Assembly (NCBI RefSeq): GCF_030149425.1
Contig: NZ_JASBRQ010000053.1
Span: forward strand, 62,001 to 126,000
Direction: 5' to 3'
DNA from: Maricaulis sp.
GTDB taxonomy: Bacteria > Pseudomonadota > Alphaproteobacteria > Caulobacterales > Maricaulaceae
Length of the DNA stretch: 64,000 nucleotides
Shown: positions 26,237 to 34,682 of the stretch, one piece after another
Numbering within the stretch: position 1 is the stretch's first letter
How the letters are laid out: each line of letters opens with the position of its first letter
Position numbers and translations under genes: made by a program
Notes under the pieces: generated by a model
Told to the model about the DNA's origin: nothing
Database searches by the model: none
What the model saw: the letters and a program-made list of their open reading frames with translations, nothing else

Positions 26237-27580
26237 ATGACCGATACCGCCGGTAAAACGGGGGCGAGCGCTATTGAGCCGCTTGCCGCCGGGCCACGCC
26301 GTTATGCGCTGGGCCTGTTGCTTGTTGTCTATATTCTCAACTTCCTCGACCGCCAGGTCGTCAACATCCTGGCCGAACCGATTAAGAATGATCTCGGGCT
26401 CGCCGACTGGCAGCTCGGGGCTCTGACCGGTCTGGCCTTTGCACTGTTCTACACCGTGCTCGGTCTTCCCATTGCCCGGCTCGCTGAACGCGCAGACCGG
26501 GTCAAGATTATTTCCGTCGCCGTTGCCGTGTGGAGCGCGTTTACAGTCGCCTGCGGCCTGGCCGGCAACTTCGTTCAATTACTGATTGCCCGCATTGGCG
26601 TCGGGGTCGGTGAGGCCGGCTGTACGCCGCCCGCGCACTCCCTGATCTCCGACTATACGCCGGCGGAAAAGCGTGCTTCTGCGATCGCCTTTTACTCCAT
26701 GGGTATCCCGCTGGGCTCGCTGGCTGGCATGGCATTGGGCGGACTGATCGCCGACACCTATGGCTGGCGCGTCGCCTTCTTTGTCGCCGGCGCACCAGGT
26801 GTTCTGCTGGCCATCGCGGCCTGGTTCACCCTGCCCGAGCCCCGTCGCAAAAGCGGCACGATGGCCCCGGCCGACCGTCCGGGCCTGGGCGAGGCCATCG
26901 AGGAATTGTCCCGCAAGCCGGCTTTCTGGTGGATGTCGATCGCAGCCGCAGTCAACGCCATGGTCTCCTATGGCCATATCGCCTTTTACGGCTCCTTCTA
27001 CTTGCGCAATCACGCCGAAGGCCTGCAGGGCATGGCTGAGGTGGTGAATAATGCGCTGGGTGTGAACTTCGGCGCCCTGGGCTTTGTCGGCATCGCGCTG
27101 GGTCTCCTGATCGGCATTTTCGGTGCGATCGGAACCTTTATCGGCGGTCAGGTGACCGACCGTTATGTCTCCAAGGATCCGCGCTATTTCGCCTTCATTC
27201 CGGCGGTTGCCGGCGCGGCGGGCTTCCTGCCCTTCCTGCTCGCCATGCTCTCCGGCAATGTGTTGATCTCGCTTCTGGCGCTCGCCGTCGTGACGCTTTT
27301 GGGCTCGATCTGGTACGGCCCGGTGTTTGCCAGTGCGCAAAGCCTCGTCCAGCCGCGTACACGGGCGACTGCGTCAGCCGTCATCCTGTTCGTGATCAAT
27401 CTGATCGGGCTGGGAATGGGGCCGCTGCTGGCCGGTATTATCAGCGATGTCTTCGCGGCCAGCTACGGCGCTGCCGAAGGCTTGCGCTATTCACTGGTCA
27501 CGGTCGGTGCGATTGGCCTTCTGGCTATTCCTGCCTTTGTGCTGGCGGCGCGGACCCTTCACAAAGACGTTGAAGGCTAA
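26237..27580 (+). CDS. MFS transporter (Spinster-like)
   Basis: A 447-residue major-facilitator protein with twelve predicted membrane segments. The first ends in YILNFLDRQVVNILAEPIKNDLGL, a hallmark of the Spinster-like/hexuronate-type subgroup. The inter-helix motif LPIARLAERADRVKI follows, and a central cytoplasmic loop lies near residue 210. The substrate cannot be assigned. I chose the ATG at 26237 because GGGGAG lies just upstream; an in-frame ATG at 26159 would add an atypical 26-residue leader. It converges on the small STAS-like gene with a 4-bp overlap. Confidence 0.85.
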   Translation: MTDTAGKTGASAIEPLAAGPRRYALGLLLVVYILNFLDRQVVNILAEPIKNDLGLADWQLGALTGLAFALFYTVLGLPIARLAERADRVKIISVAVAVWSAFTVACGLAGNFVQLLIARIGVGVGEAGCTPPAHSLISDYTPAEKRASAIAFYSMGIPLGSLAGMALGGLIADTYGWRVAFFVAGAPGVLLAIAAWFTLPEPRRKSGTMAPADRPGLGEAIEELSRKPAFWWMSIAAAVNAMVSYGHIAFYGSFYLRNHAEGLQGMAEVVNNALGVNFGALGFVGIALGLLIGIFGAIGTFIGGQVTDRYVSKDPRYFAFIPAVAGAAGFLPFLLAMLSGNVLISLLALAVVTLLGSIWYGPVFASAQSLVQPRTRATASAVILFVINLIGLGMGPLLAGIISDVFAASYGAAEGLRYSLVTVGAIGLLAIPAFVLAARTLHKDVEG

Positions 27581-27960
27581 CGCATAATCCAGGTTTCGGC
27601 CTCGGCGAGGGTTTCTGCAAAGAACACGTCGAGGCCGATATTCCAGGCCAGGGCTTCCAGCAGCATTTGCTGGACGTCATGGGTCTGCGGATCAAGCACA
27701 TAGGCGACCCGGCGGATCTGCGGGAAACGGGCGGTAAAGCCCTGAAACATTGCGATGAACTCTGCCGGCGTGAAGACCGCATCGCTCTTGGCCACATTCA
27801 TCAACACCCGCGAAACACCCCCCTTCTCGACCGCATCGGCCAGTTGAGCGGTCGCGGTATTGACCAGCACGCCATCGGTGCGCCCGGTGATGGTTTGCAC
27901 CAAAAGCGCATCATCGAGGCGCTTTTCTGTCGTGATCTGGTCGCTATAGGCGTTCAACAT
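27577..27960 (-). CDS. Small STAS/SpoIIAA-like protein of unknown function
   Basis: A 127-residue soluble protein with the alternating beta-alpha pattern of STAS/SpoIIAA-like domains. Beta strands include VLVNTAT and RVLMNVAKSD, with long helices at AEFIAMFQGFTARF and VQQMLLEALAWNIGL. I do not recognise a precise family, and no catalytic motif stands out. It begins 4 bp after the Tsx-like porin gene and is probably co-transcribed with it. Confidence 0.55.
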   Translation of the reverse strand: MLNAYSDQITTEKRLDDALLVQTITGRTDGVLVNTATAQLADAVEKGGVSRVLMNVAKSDAVFTPAEFIAMFQGFTARFPQIRRVAYVLDPQTHDVQQMLLEALAWNIGLDVFFAETLAEAETWIMR

Positions 27961-27964
27961 TGGT

Positions 27965-28699
27965 CTAGTTCAGGACCCATTTGAGCTGGAGCTGGGCGAC
28001 GTTTTCAGTGACGCCATCAACTCCGAACTTATTGTTCCAATATTGCCATTCCACGCCCAGGAAAATCCGGCCGGGGCGGTCATAGACAGCGCCAGCATCC
28101 CAAAGAAACCGCGGCACATAAAGCTGGTTCGCCACGCCCGGCCCTTCAGCCCCGGCGATATCAGCGAAACCCTCGCTGAGGAAGGATTGCCCGCCAATCT
28201 CGAACGGGCGGTTCCAGACAATCGTCGCCTGCCAGGTTGAACCCGGGCGTTCAGGATCGTCGCGGTAATAGGCATGCGTCCGCAGGAAGCGGAAGCCCTC
28301 CACGTTCAGATCGACCGCGAAACCGGCCAGATAGCGCTGAAGCCCCTGCTCGCCGCGCTCATAATTGCCGGCCAACAACACATCGCGGATCAGACCTTCA
28401 CCGGGGTCCCGACCGCTTAACCGGGCCAGACTCAGCCGCGGGGTGAACTCGCCATAAACCGCGGTCTGCCCGTCATCTCCGAAGGTGAAATCGGCGAACA
28501 GGAACATGTCGCCATAGCTCCAGCGATTGGCATGCTCGAAGGTGATGATGGTCCGCTGCTCATCGCCGAGCTCGTAATCAAAGCCGCGCAGGAGCTGAAC
28601 ATTCTCGCTATGCCATTCGATCGGCCCTGATTGGGCAAAAGCCGGAACCTGGCTGGTCAGGCTGAGCCCGGCGAAAAGGGTAAACAGAACTCTCATCAT
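27965..28699 (-). CDS. Tsx-like outer-membrane channel protein
   Basis: A secreted beta-barrel protein of about 244 residues. A signal peptide ends at VPAFAQ. The mature part opens with WHSENVQLLRGFDYELGDEQ and FEHANRWSYGDMFLFADF, typical of the nucleoside-specific channel (Tsx) family. The protein ends in a barrel strand (VAQLQLKWVLN). In the family it lets nucleosides across the outer membrane; the ligand here is unproven. I prefer the ATG at 28697-28699 (MMRVLFTLF) over the upstream ATG at 28735 because the signal peptide then starts normally. The STAS-like gene follows directly. Confidence 0.7.
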   Translation of the reverse strand: MMRVLFTLFAGLSLTSQVPAFAQSGPIEWHSENVQLLRGFDYELGDEQRTIITFEHANRWSYGDMFLFADFTFGDDGQTAVYGEFTPRLSLARLSGRDPGEGLIRDVLLAGNYERGEQGLQRYLAGFAVDLNVEGFRFLRTHAYYRDDPERPGSTWQATIVWNRPFEIGGQSFLSEGFADIAGAEGPGVANQLYVPRFLWDAGAVYDRPGRIFLGVEWQYWNNKFGVDGVTENVAQLQLKWVLN

Positions 28700-28827
28700 C
28701 AGACACCCGTTAGCAAAGTTGACGGCGGATAACATGTTCGCCCGGTAAGATCACGAAACTGTAGGCGGGGCAGACATGGATAGAGAATGATCTAGGTTCA
28801 AGGGCAGAGCTATCCGATGAGGACGTA

Positions 28828-29817
28828 ATGATCCGACGCCCGAACGAAATCTGGCAGGCCTCCGGCGATGAAGTGACGCCGAAACCGCTATTCATGAACC
28901 GCCGCAAAATCATCGCCTCTGCGGGCGCCATTGGCCTGGCCGGTCTTGCCGGTTGCAGCGATGCCAGCACAGCGGCCCAGGCGCAAAGCCCGGTCGGAAC
29001 CCACACCCCGGACCCGGAGCGTCAGCTCGATTATGCACGCAGCGATTTTCGCCTCGACGAAGCGCTGACGCCTTATGATGCGGTGACTGGCTACAATAAT
29101 TTCTACGAGTTCGGGCTCGGAAAAGGTGACCCGGCCCGCTATGCGGACAGGATGACGACCGAGCCGTGGTCGATCGAGGTTGACGGGCTGACCGATCGAC
29201 CCGGCACTTACGCCCTTGCCGACCTGGTCGATTTCGACGCGCTGGAAGAGCGCATCTACCGCCTGCGCTGCGTGGAGGCCTGGTCCATGGTTGTCCCCTG
29301 GATCGGTGTGCCGCTGAGCGCCATAATCGAGCAATTGCGGCCGAGTCCTGCCGCCCGATATGTCGCCTTCGAGACCTATCTCAACCGTTCCGAAATGCGC
29401 GGTGTCCGTTTCCCCGTAATCGACTGGCCCTATCGCGAAGGCCTGCGGATGGATGAAGCCATGAACCCGCTCGCCTTCCTGGCCGTGGGGGTCTACGGCG
29501 AGATTTTACCCAATCAGAACGGCGCCCCGATCCGCCTCGTTGTGCCCTGGAAGTATGGCTACAAGTCGATCAAATCGATCGTCAAAATCAGCTTTGTTGC
29601 CGACCAGCCGGAAACATCCTGGAATCTGACGGCGCCGAATGAGTACGGCTTTTATTCCAACGTCAATCCGCAGCGCGATCATCCGCGATGGAGTCAGCGC
29701 ACTGAACGCGTGATTGGCGGCGGTGTGTTTGCGCGCCGGGATACTGAAATGTTCAACGGCTATGCCGATCAGGTCGCCGATATGTATGCCGGCATGGACT
29801 TGATCGAAAATCACTGA
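28828..29817 (+). CDS. msrP: Protein-methionine-sulfoxide reductase catalytic subunit MsrP
   Basis: A 329-residue periplasmic molybdopterin enzyme that repairs oxidised methionines in envelope proteins, taking electrons from MsrQ. A twin-arginine signal ([20 protein letters not shown], residues 24-43) directs export of the folded enzyme. The molybdenum-ligand cysteine is Cys148 in [15 protein letters not shown]. The C-terminal [16 protein letters not shown] and the [11 protein letters not shown] segment are family signatures. A cysteine at the end of the signal resembles a lipobox but follows a Tat-type h-region. It overlaps msrQ by one base. Confidence 0.94.
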   Translation: MIRRPNEIWQASGDEVTPKPLFMNRRKIIASAGAIGLAGLAGCSDASTAAQAQSPVGTHTPDPERQLDYARSDFRLDEALTPYDAVTGYNNFYEFGLGKGDPARYADRMTTEPWSIEVDGLTDRPGTYALADLVDFDALEERIYRLRCVEAWSMVVPWIGVPLSAIIEQLRPSPAARYVAFETYLNRSEMRGVRFPVIDWPYREGLRMDEAMNPLAFLAVGVYGEILPNQNGAPIRLVVPWKYGYKSIKSIVKISFVADQPETSWNLTAPNEYGFYSNVNPQRDHPRWSQRTERVIGGGVFARRDTEMFNGYADQVADMYAGMDLIENH

Positions 29818-30494
29818 TGCCGAGAACGCGCTCCCATCTCGCCCGGTTCGAACGCCAGGGTCTGAAGCCGCTGGCGTTCTGGCTTCTAGCCCTGCCCGGA
29901 CTATGGCTCTTTGCCCAATGGGGATTACTGCTGGGTGGTCAGGACCATTCCTTGGGCTTCAACCCGATCGAAACGACCCACCGTTTCCTCGGCGACACCG
30001 CGCTTTACGTGCTGATGGCCTCTCTTGCCGTGACCCCGCTGCGCGATTTGACCCGTTGGAAGGCGGTCATGAAAATTCGCCGCCGCATCGGCCTGGCCGC
30101 GTTCTGGTACGCGGTGCTCCACGTCATCGCCTATCTCGGGCTGGATTTGTACATCGCCGCCGGGATGTCCGTCAGCGGCATGATGGCCGGTTTGTGGGAC
30201 GATGTCGTCGAACGCACCTACATAACCTTGGGAATGCTCGCTTTTATCGGCTTGATTCCGCTGGCGCTGACCTCGTTCAATGCCATGATCCGGCGGCTCG
30301 GGGCATTGCTCTGGCGCCGGCTGCATCTCGCCGTCTACCCGATCTCGGTGCTCGCCGTTCTACACTATGGATTTCTGGCCAAGGGCAATCAGCTTGGCCC
30401 CTGGATACACGGTGCGGCCCTGGCCGCCCTACTCGGCTACAGGCTCTTCGCCTACCTGCGTCATACCCGTCTGCGCGCGCAGCATCCGGCCTAG
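29817..30494 (+). CDS. msrQ: Haem-binding membrane subunit MsrQ
   Basis: A 225-residue inner-membrane cytochrome b-type protein with about six membrane helices. It passes quinol/flavin electrons to periplasmic MsrP. Histidines that could ligate haem are seen in LHVIAYLGLD and LHLAVYPISVLAVLHYG. Its ATG overlaps the msrP stop by one base, so expression is coupled. The 3' 66 bp overlap the end of the convergent alpha/beta hydrolase gene. Confidence 0.92.
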   Translation: MPRTRSHLARFERQGLKPLAFWLLALPGLWLFAQWGLLLGGQDHSLGFNPIETTHRFLGDTALYVLMASLAVTPLRDLTRWKAVMKIRRRIGLAAFWYAVLHVIAYLGLDLYIAAGMSVSGMMAGLWDDVVERTYITLGMLAFIGLIPLALTSFNAMIRRLGALLWRRLHLAVYPISVLAVLHYGFLAKGNQLGPWIHGAALAALLGYRLFAYLRHTRLRAQHPA

Positions 30495-31325
30495 CCAATC
30501 GGCGCATTGCGCTGGATGGCTCATGGGCGCGAGATGCCCCGCCTCATCCATGGTGTCGATCTTGATGCCCAGCCGGCGCAATCGCCAGTCCGCATAGACG
30601 GTCGACCCCGGCAGCCCGGCCATAAGCACGGCTGGCCGCTTCGGCAGCCGCTTCAAGGCCGTCCAGGGATCATGTCCCTGCGCCGCAAAGATCGCTGCTT
30701 CCCAGGCCGGATCACAGGACAGCTGGACCCCGGCATCTGTCTCTTTCAGGCCGGTATCGAGGTAAGCTTCGAGTACACCGGGGGCCCAGTCGGCAAACAG
30801 CCGCTTGCCGCGATAACGCTCGGTTACCTGTTCCCGGCTGTCCCAATCGCGCCGCCGCCGCCGCGCGCCGCTCGACATCGGATTGAACTGATAAAGATAG
30901 GCCCCGCCCGGGATATGCGGGATGGCGTAGAACCCGGTCGGCATGAAAACCGGCTCGATGAAGGCCATGGCTTCGACCTCCAGTCCGAATCTGGCTGCTG
31001 CCAGCAGGCCGCAAACCGAGCCCATGGAATGCCCGGCAAACACGCTTCGCCGCGGCTCCAGCGCGTTCTGCCAAGCCACCAGGTCCCGGGCAAAGACATG
31101 CCAATCCGGCAGACGCGCCGGATCGGCAGGCAGCGTCGTCCGGCCATGCCCGCGCGCATCGAGGGCAACGACCTCGAATTCATCTGCAAGCGGCTCAAGC
31201 ATTTGCTGGTAGGTTCCAGCGTTGAAGCCATTGGCGTGAGCGAAAAGCAGGCGGACAGCACCGGGCTTGCGCCAGATCAGCGTGCTGAGCTTTGCCTCGC
31301 CCACATCCAGTTCAATACGTTCCAT
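30429..31325 (-). CDS. Alpha/beta-fold hydrolase
   Basis: A 298-residue hydrolase with the oxyanion-hole FAHANGFNAGTY, the DARGHGRT strand-turn and the nucleophile elbow FAGHSMGSVCG (Ser at about residue 97). A late Asp/His pair is DTMDEAGHLAPMSHP, where His266 is the likely catalytic base. The substrate is unknown. Its 3' end overlaps msrQ by 66 bp on the opposite strand; the overlapped C-terminal tail (after about residue 277) may be dispensable. Confidence 0.82.
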   Translation of the reverse strand: MERIELDVGEAKLSTLIWRKPGAVRLLFAHANGFNAGTYQQMLEPLADEFEVVALDARGHGRTTLPADPARLPDWHVFARDLVAWQNALEPRRSVFAGHSMGSVCGLLAAARFGLEVEAMAFIEPVFMPTGFYAIPHIPGGAYLYQFNPMSSGARRRRRDWDSREQVTERYRGKRLFADWAPGVLEAYLDTGLKETDAGVQLSCDPAWEAAIFAAQGHDPWTALKRLPKRPAVLMAGLPGSTVYADWRLRRLGIKIDTMDEAGHLAPMSHPAQCADWLGRMLRAQTGMTQVGEEPVAE

Positions 31326-31456
31326 GCCGGCAAACTAGGGTGCGTCCCGGACCGGGTCCACTAAAGGCCTGATCAGGAATGACCTCGCGCAGTGGCACCA
31401 CTGACGGGTTCATGCTACCGCAGCGCCGAATTGCAGCTGCTTTTACCGGGGATCAC

Positions 31457-32581
31457 ATGACGACGCTTTCCATCACCGACCGTTTCGATAGTGGCAATAT
31501 CATCGTCAAGGATGCCTCCGACCCGCAGGCGATTTCGCTGGAGATCCGGCGCGATCACCGCTCGGATTTCTTCCAATGGTTCCATTTCCGGGTGTCCGGC
31601 GCCCGCGATACGGCCTTGTCGATGCGCATCATCAATGCCGCAGAGGCGGCCTATCTTGATGGTTGGACCGATTATCAGGCCTGCGCCAGCTATGACCGTG
31701 AAACCTGGTTCCGGGTTGAAACCCGCTATGAGGACGGCGTTCTGATTATCGACCACGAACCGGAACTCGACACCGTCTGGTATGCCTATTTCGCGCCCTA
31801 CTCCATGGAGCGTCACCAGGACTTGATCGCCTGGGCGCAAACTCACCCCGCCGCGCGATTGGACGTGCTCGGCGATACATTGGATGGCCAGAGCCTTGAT
31901 TGTCTCACCATTGGAGACGGCGACAAGTCGATCTGGATCACCGCGCGTCAGCATCCTGGGGAAAGCATGGCCGAATGGTGGGTGGAAGGCTTCCTGACCC
32001 GCCTGCTTGATGATGCGGACCCTGTCGCCCGCCGGCTGCGCGAAGCGGTCACTTTCCACGTCGTGCCTAATATGAACCCGGACGGCTCCCGCCGCGGTCA
32101 CCTGCGCACCAACGCCAAAGGCGTCAATCTCAACCGCGAATGGGACAAGGCGACACCGGAAAACTCGCCGGAAGTTTTCTACGTGCTCGAGGCCATCCGC
32201 CGGACCGGGGTCGACCTTCACCTCGATGTGCATGGCGATGAAGGCCTGCCCTATAACTTCATCGCCGGCGGCGAAGGCGCGCCGAACTTTACCGAGGCAG
32301 ACGGCGCCATGCTGGATGCCTACAAATCGGCGCTGGAGGCGATCAGTCCGGATTTCCAGACGACACATGGGTATGAGGTCGATGCCCCGGGCAGCGCCGA
32401 TCTGTCCATCTGCACCAACTATATGGTCAATGAGTTCCGCTGCCTGGCGATGACGCTGGAAATGCCGTTCAAGGATAATGCCGATCTGCCCGATCCGCTG
32501 CACGGCTGGTCGCCGGATCGGTGCCGCAAGCTGGGAGCCGCAAATCTCGATGCGATGCTGGCGGTTCTCGACGCGATCTGA
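31457..32581 (+). CDS. M14-family cytosolic-type zinc carboxypeptidase
   Basis: A 374-residue metallopeptidase of the AGBL/CCP-like M14 subfamily. The N-terminal domain reads SDFFQWFHFRVSG. The zinc ligands are in ITARQHPGESMAEWWVEG (HPGE) and the later LHLDVHGDEGLPYNF (His). The substrate-binding VPNMNPDGSRRGHLRTN and the catalytic-Glu region MTLEMPFK are present. The family removes C-terminal residues from peptides or proteins; bacterial substrates are mostly unknown. I chose ATG 31457 because GGGGAT lies just upstream, rather than the in-frame ATG at 31379. No signal peptide is visible. Confidence 0.85.
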   Translation: MTTLSITDRFDSGNIIVKDASDPQAISLEIRRDHRSDFFQWFHFRVSGARDTALSMRIINAAEAAYLDGWTDYQACASYDRETWFRVETRYEDGVLIIDHEPELDTVWYAYFAPYSMERHQDLIAWAQTHPAARLDVLGDTLDGQSLDCLTIGDGDKSIWITARQHPGESMAEWWVEGFLTRLLDDADPVARRLREAVTFHVVPNMNPDGSRRGHLRTNAKGVNLNREWDKATPENSPEVFYVLEAIRRTGVDLHLDVHGDEGLPYNFIAGGEGAPNFTEADGAMLDAYKSALEAISPDFQTTHGYEVDAPGSADLSICTNYMVNEFRCLAMTLEMPFKDNADLPDPLHGWSPDRCRKLGAANLDAMLAVLDAI

Positions 32582-32671
32582 GCCCCGAGACAACCTCGCG
32601 TATATTTGAATACCGGCCTTGCGCCCCCTTGCGAAGCGCGTCACCGTTTTCGCTCAGGAGGATATGGCTGC

Positions 32672-33082
32672 ATGTATCTTACACGCCTGCTTTACTGTAG
32701 CGAACGCAATGCCGAGGTCGATCTTGATATCGAGCAATTGCTCTATAGCGCTCGCGATTATAACGGCCGGTCCAATATCACGGGCGCGCTCTGGTTCGAT
32801 GGCACCTATTTCGTCCAGGTCCTTGAAGGCGGCCGCCAGGTGGTGAGCGAAACCTACCACCGCATCGCCAAGGATCCGCGCCATCACAGTATCGAGATCG
32901 TCTCCTGCGAGATGGTCGATGCGCGCCTCTTCCACCAATGGCGCATGGCGTATTTTGCCGACACGGCGGACAATCGCTCACTCGTCCTGAAGTATTCCGG
33001 CCAAGACAAGCTGATACCGTCGAATATGAGCAGCGCTTCATTGCTGCATGTGCTCGCCGAGGGGAATTTGCTCGGCGATTAA
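32672..33082 (+). CDS. Stand-alone BLUF-domain blue-light photosensor
   Basis: A 136-residue flavin photoreceptor. The BLUF residues are all visible from this start: Tyr8 (LTRLLYCS), Asn31, the ITGALWF strand, Gln49 in YFVQVLEG, and Trp90/Met92 in HQWRMAYF. A ribosome-binding site, CAGGAGGA, precedes the ATG. No output domain is fused, so signalling would go through a partner protein or the C-terminal helices. It lies between the M14 peptidase and the TetR regulator; no EAL, GGDEF or cyclase gene is adjacent. Confidence 0.88.
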   Translation: MYLTRLLYCSERNAEVDLDIEQLLYSARDYNGRSNITGALWFDGTYFVQVLEGGRQVVSETYHRIAKDPRHHSIEIVSCEMVDARLFHQWRMAYFADTADNRSLVLKYSGQDKLIPSNMSSASLLHVLAEGNLLGD

Positions 33083-33158
33083 CCCCCTCAATGCGGCGGG
33101 CCCGATACCGGCCAGGTGCGTGGGCGGCCAAGAAAGAGCTGGACTCCCTGCTATCTTT

Positions 33159-33176
33159 TGAGACATAATTGTCTCA
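33159..33176. promoter_or_regulatory. Dyad operator at the start codon of the tetR-type gene
   Basis: TGAGACATAATTGTCTCA has perfect 7-bp arms around TAAT and its last base is the A of the ATG at 33176. No ribosome-binding site fits between the dyad and the ATG, suggesting a leaderless transcript. The position is typical for self-repression by the encoded TetR-type protein. Confidence 0.65.
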
Positions 33177-33730
33177 TGAATGATTTCGTACGTCCTTCCT
33201 CCCGCGATGCCATCATCACCGCAGGCTTTGCGGTGCTCGCGGCAGATCCAGCCGCCAGCCTCAATGATATTGCCCGCAAGGCCGGCGTCGGCCGCGCCAC
33301 ACTGCACCGGCATTTCTCCGGCCGCGATGACCTCGTTCGCTGCCTGGCCTTGGCGGCCCTGCACGAGATGGATGCGGCCGTCGAAGCGGCTTTGGAAAAC
33401 GCGCAGAGCCATACCGACGCGCTGAAGCTGACCCTGCAAACCCTGGTTCCTCTGGGCACCCAGTATGGTTTCCTTTTAAGCGAAACCGCCACCGGTAAGG
33501 AGATTGAGGCAGAGTACCAGCGCCAGGCTGAAGCGTTGTCGGACATGCTCAAGGCGGCCGTCTCAGAGGGCGGGCTTTCGGCCGCCATCCCGGTGTCTTG
33601 GTATGCCCGCAGCTTTGATGCGCTGCTGATCGCCGCCTGGGAGGCGGTGCAGGAGCAGGAGCTGACGCCTGATCAGGCCAGCGCCCTGGCCTGGAAAACC
33701 TTCACCCTCAACCCGAAGGCGGACGCATGA
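33176..33730 (+). CDS. TetR-family transcriptional regulator
   Basis: A 184-residue repressor with an N-terminal helix-turn-helix (AASLNDIARKAGVGRATLHRHFSGRDDL, about residues 24-52) and an all-helical ligand domain. The start is the ATG at 33176 (MNDFVRPSSRDAIITAG), directly behind a perfect dyad; the longer open frame from 33116 adds no recognised sequence. Its stop overlaps the start of the sterol-desaturase-family gene (ATGA), its likely co-regulated partner. Confidence 0.87.
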   Translation: MNDFVRPSSRDAIITAGFAVLAADPAASLNDIARKAGVGRATLHRHFSGRDDLVRCLALAALHEMDAAVEAALENAQSHTDALKLTLQTLVPLGTQYGFLLSETATGKEIEAEYQRQAEALSDMLKAAVSEGGLSAAIPVSWYARSFDALLIAAWEAVQEQELTPDQASALAWKTFTLNPKADA

Positions 33731-34575
33731 GCCCTGATGCAATCGAAAGCCTGGGCACCCAGTTTGATGATGCCTTCTTCATCATCGGCGCCGCGATCCT
33801 GGTGATTGAGCTGCTCAAAGGCGCGTTCAATCGCTCGCTCTCGGGCAAAAGCCTGCTCGACATGATCGCCAGCGTCTCGACCCAGCTGCCCTATCTCTTG
33901 ATCGAGATATTCCTGATGGTCTGGGTCTATATCGGCTTCGTACTGGTCAGCGAGACCTGGATCAGCTGGCGTTTCGAGTTCAGCTGGACGCTGGCCATCA
34001 TCACCCTGATCGTCGCCGATTTCGTCTATTACTGGGAACACCGCTTTGCCCATGAAGTGCGTCTGTTATGGACCCAGCACGCGGTGCATCATTCCTCGCG
34101 TTTCATGAACATCCTGGTCAGTGTGCGCTTTGGTCCGCTGGAGACTGTGACCTCTGCCCTCTTCCACTTCCCGATGATCCTGATCGGCTTCCCGGCCGAA
34201 CTGGTCTTTGCCAGCATTATCATTGTGCAGGCCTACCAAGTCTGGATCCATACCGAGTTGATCGGCAAGCTGGGTCCGCTTGACGGTGTTCTCAACACGC
34301 CTGCCAATCACCGTGTGCATCATGGTTGTGACGAGAAGTATCTGGACAAGAATTACGGCGGCATCCTGATCATCTGGGACCGCCTGTTCGGCACTTATCA
34401 GCGCGAGGAGGAAACGCCGCGCTACGGGCTCGCGCGCGATTTCGACAGCGTTAATCCGCTGGCCGTCTGGTTTTCCGAACTGCCTCGCTTTTTCAATGAT
34501 CTCGGCCAGGCCAAGAGCGCCAGTGCGCGCTGGCGGATCATGTTTGGCCGGCCGGGTGCCTCTCCCGACGCCTGA
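33727..34575 (+). CDS. Fatty acid hydroxylase / sterol desaturase family protein
   Basis: A 282-residue membrane-bound di-iron oxygenase. The histidine boxes are HRFAHE, HAVHHSS and the C-terminal NHRVHHG, with a further WIHTE between. About four membrane helices lie at residues 15-110 and 140-175. The family hydroxylates or desaturates sterols, carotenoids, fatty acids or ether lipids; the substrate is unknown. It overlaps the upstream tetR-type gene by 4 bp, so its expression may respond to that regulator's ligand. Confidence 0.87.
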   Translation: MSPDAIESLGTQFDDAFFIIGAAILVIELLKGAFNRSLSGKSLLDMIASVSTQLPYLLIEIFLMVWVYIGFVLVSETWISWRFEFSWTLAIITLIVADFVYYWEHRFAHEVRLLWTQHAVHHSSRFMNILVSVRFGPLETVTSALFHFPMILIGFPAELVFASIIIVQAYQVWIHTELIGKLGPLDGVLNTPANHRVHHGCDEKYLDKNYGGILIIWDRLFGTYQREEETPRYGLARDFDSVNPLAVWFSELPRFFNDLGQAKSASARWRIMFGRPGASPDA

Positions 34576-34682
34576 CAGCGAACGCCATTGACCTGCGCCC
34601 GGCGACGGGCGATGGCTGTGTCACCGTCCGGCTGACAAACACCCTGCCGATTCCAAGTGCGGGGGCGAAGGGGATGAGCGCC

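Noticed and set aside
34596..34611. Small hairpin CGCCCG-GCGA-CGGGCG between the desaturase-family gene and kynA as a terminator
   Set aside because: The stem is only 6 bp and no T-run follows on either strand.
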